A DNA stretch of 5,074 nt from positions 1-5,074 of the forward strand of contig UQRJ01000228.1 of the NCBI GenBank assembly GCA_900543345.1, read 5' to 3'. This document shows positions 5,027 to 5,074 of the stretch, in pieces. Under the pieces are notes generated by a model. That model was given only the letters and a program-made list of their open reading frames with translations, did no database searches and was not told the DNA's origin. The position numbers were made by a program, and so were the translations under genes. This DNA is from an uncultured Sporolactobacillus sp. GTDB lineage: Bacteria; Bacillota; Bacilli; Bacillales; Sporolactobacillaceae. Each line of letters opens with the position of its first letter. Position 1 is the first letter of the stretch.

Positions 5027-5074
5027 CTGTCTCTTATACACATCTCCGAGCCCACGAGACCCTAAGACATCTCG
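5027..5074. other. Nextera read-2 adapter, i7 index and P7 primer start, not genomic
   Basis: Bases 5027-5045 are the Tn5 mosaic end CTGTCTCTTATACACATCT, 5046-5060 are CCGAGCCCACGAGAC of the read-2 adapter, 5061-5068 (CCTAAGAC) sit where the 8-base i7 index belongs, and 5069-5074 (ATCTCG) match the start of the P7 sequence. The genome therefore stops at 5026. The same read-2 side is present at the left edge in opposite orientation. Confidence 0.99.

Noticed and set aside
1..5053. Perfect 27-base terminal inverted repeats suggesting a transposon
   Set aside because: Both arms are Nextera adapter with the Tn5 mosaic end, one followed by an index and P7 sequence; no transposase gene is present.

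Overview
This window looks like one complete short-read contig of low-to-mid G+C Bacillota. The evidence is strong AGGAGG-type ribosome binding sites before almost every gene, GTG and TTG starts, a YtrA-type GntR regulator with its ABC transporter, and a small XRE regulator of Gram-positive type. The genus cannot be read from the sequence; a Negativicutes or Clostridia-like host is a guess. Both ends are not biological: bases 1-27 and 5027-5074 are Illumina Nextera (Tn5) adapter, the right end running on through an 8-base index into the P7 primer. The natural sequence is therefore 28-5026, and both outermost genes are cut by the library, not by evolution.

Left part, 28-924: a minus-strand gene with a GTG start at 801 and a good ribosome binding site runs off the left edge. 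It is a probable DUF4003 family protein, 258 codons present. A divergent control region (802-924) follows, with an extended -10 promoter on each strand; the two -10 boxes are near-identical 12-mers in inverted orientation.

Middle part, 925-1781: a compact three-gene plus-strand operon encodes a 71-residue XRE (Cro/CI-type) regulator, a 144-residue four-helix membrane protein overlapping it by 14 bases, and a 71-residue two-CxxC zinc-ribbon protein 4 bases further on. The regulator plus membrane protein pairing is common in Bacillota; the zinc-ribbon partner is less expected. The operon converges on the next one across a 44-base gap with no recognisable terminator.

Right part, 1826-5026, minus strand: a five-gene operon read from right to left. 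It holds a GntR/YtrA-family repressor (5' end lost in the adapter), a 292-residue ABC ATPase, and three tandem six-helix ABC-2-type permeases of 207, 218 and 210 residues. Gene order and protein sizes resemble the cell-envelope-stress and antibiotic-responsive Ytr-type transporters. The likely logic is that the GntR protein represses the operon, and an envelope or peptide signal relieves it so that one ATPase can power a channel built from two of the three related permeases. Substrate and inducer are unknown. I did not find a clearly new system; the most useful results are the adapter artefacts, the gene on the left edge, the corrected starts and the mirrored promoter region.
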